Below the pieces are notes generated by a model. It did no database searches. It had not been told where the DNA came from and saw only the letters and a list, made by a program, of their open reading frames with translations. From Rheinheimera faecalis (GTDB taxonomy: Bacteria; Pseudomonadota; Gammaproteobacteria; Enterobacterales; Alteromonadaceae), in the NCBI RefSeq assembly GCF_021290965.1, contig NZ_JAJOYT010000005.1, positions 310,001-374,000 of the forward strand: DNA of 64,000 nucleotides. Reading direction: 5' to 3'. A program made the translations under genes and the position numbers. Positions 63,446-64,000 of the stretch are shown here, piece by piece (within the stretch, counting starts at the first letter, position 1; every line of letters starts with the position of its first letter).

Positions 63446-64000
63446 TTACAGTTTTACATCAGGACTGGCTTTTAAAAACTGGATTAAATCCCGGCTTAAG
63501 CGATCTTTTTCCGTCGCAAATAAACCATGAGGCGCGCCGTCGTATTCAATCAGTTCAGCCTCAGGTACAAAGTTACGTATTAAACGGGACGAGCTTTGAA
63601 TAGGAACTGTGGCGTCTTCTGTGCCATGGATCACCAGCACAGGCACTTCAATGGCCTCTAAATCTGCTCTGAAGTCTGTTGAAGAAAAAGAGTTCAGGCA
63701 CTGCAAGGCTGCACGTAAACTGCCTTGCATAGCTATACCCTGCATCCAGTCTAAATAAGCGGAGCTGACAGGATTGGACAATAAACTCACGCCAAAAAAC
63801 TTCTGGAAAAACGCAGTGTAAAAGTGCGGTCTGTCGGTTTTTAATGCCAAAGCAGTTTGTTCAAAAGTGGCGGCGTCAGTACCGCTTGGGTTGTCCGGTG
63901 TCAGTAAACGAAAGGGTAAAACGGAAGATATCAGCGCAATTTTTGCAACTCTTTTGCCTTCAAACCGTGACATATAACGGGCTACTTCACCACCGCCCAT
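63446..64000 (-). CDS. alpha/beta hydrolase (partial, 5' end outside window)
   Basis: The C-terminal 184 residues of an alpha/beta hydrolase of the non-haem chloroperoxidase/esterase type. MGGGEVARYMSRF at the window edge is the helix after the nucleophile elbow (expected GHS just outside). Visible triad members are Asp in VIHGTEDATVP and His in GAPHGLF. The lid region (about residues 25-100) is normal. Reaction unknown: members hydrolyse esters or lactones and can show perhydrolase activity. Truncated by the window, with the first 80-90 residues missing. Confidence 0.85.
   Translation of the reverse strand: MGGGEVARYMSRFEGKRVAKIALISSVLPFRLLTPDNPSGTDAATFEQTALALKTDRPHFYTAFFQKFFGVSLLSNPVSSAYLDWMQGIAMQGSLRAALQCLNSFSSTDFRADLEAIEVPVLVIHGTEDATVPIQSSSRLIRNFVPEAELIEYDGAPHGLFATEKDRLSRDLIQFLKASPDVKL

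Noticed and set aside
63288-63530. 80-codon plus-strand frame between pirin and the hydrolase.
   Set aside because: Overlaps the hydrolase 3' end, has no family resemblance and no clear ribosome-binding site.

Overview
The window looks like chromosomal DNA of a marine or freshwater gammaproteobacterium in the Alteromonadales/Chromatiales area, most like Rheinheimera. This rests on the complete MSHA pilus locus placed directly upstream of mreBCD, the Shewanella-type N-acetylgalactosamine (aga) cluster with a TonB-dependent receptor, a GlyGly-CTERM subtilase and a MipA/DUF3019/two-component cassette. Genus assignment is inference; no rRNA lies in the window.

Layout. 1-1516: a cut-off hotdog thioesterase, a 2OG-Fe(II) dioxygenase and an ElaA-type acetyltransferase. 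1684-22359: the MSHA type IV pilus locus. It starts with mshH, then an unrelated PLP-enzyme gene on the other strand, then a tightly overlapping machinery block (mshI, a PilN-like gene, mshJ, K, L, M, N, E, G) and, after a 102-bp gap, the pilin block (mshB, A, C, D, O, P, Q). mshF is not found. 22647-33366: an almost gapless chain mreB-mreC-mreD-maf-rng-yhdP-nitrilase-tldD for cell shape, RNA processing, envelope lipid transport and peptide maturation. 33367-38018: pssA, darP (yjgA), pmbA and a small lipoprotein, separated by several palindromic repeats and a MITE-like element. 38127-40310: an M3 peptidase lipoprotein.

40608-49398: a four-gene cassette on the minus strand (MipA/OmpV outer-membrane protein, DUF3019 protein, OmpR-type regulator, histidine kinase), divergent from a 1748-residue secreted subtilisin-like protease with a GlyGly-CTERM tail. 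The shared intergenic region carries tandem 10-bp repeats that could be a regulator site.

49503-62243: a GalNAc-use locus. The seven minus-strand genes (agaR, a GH109-type Tat lipoprotein, agaZ, agaS, agaK, agaA, permease) form an operon divergent from a TonB-dependent receptor followed by a DUF3472 lipoprotein. The proposed flow is: receptor imports a GalNAc-bearing glycan, GH109 frees GalNAc in the periplasm, the MFS permease takes it into the cytoplasm, and AgaK, AgaA and AgaS turn it into tagatose-6-phosphate. A double TTTCGAAAG site between the divergent units is the likely AgaR operator. 62296-64000: a pirin gene and the C-terminal part of an alpha/beta hydrolase.

No rRNA, tRNA, CRISPR array, prophage or complete insertion sequence was seen. 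The least ordinary items are the repeat families at gene ends, the lectin-like architecture of MshQ, the GalNAc locus lacking a visible aldolase, and the protease/two-component neighbourhood.
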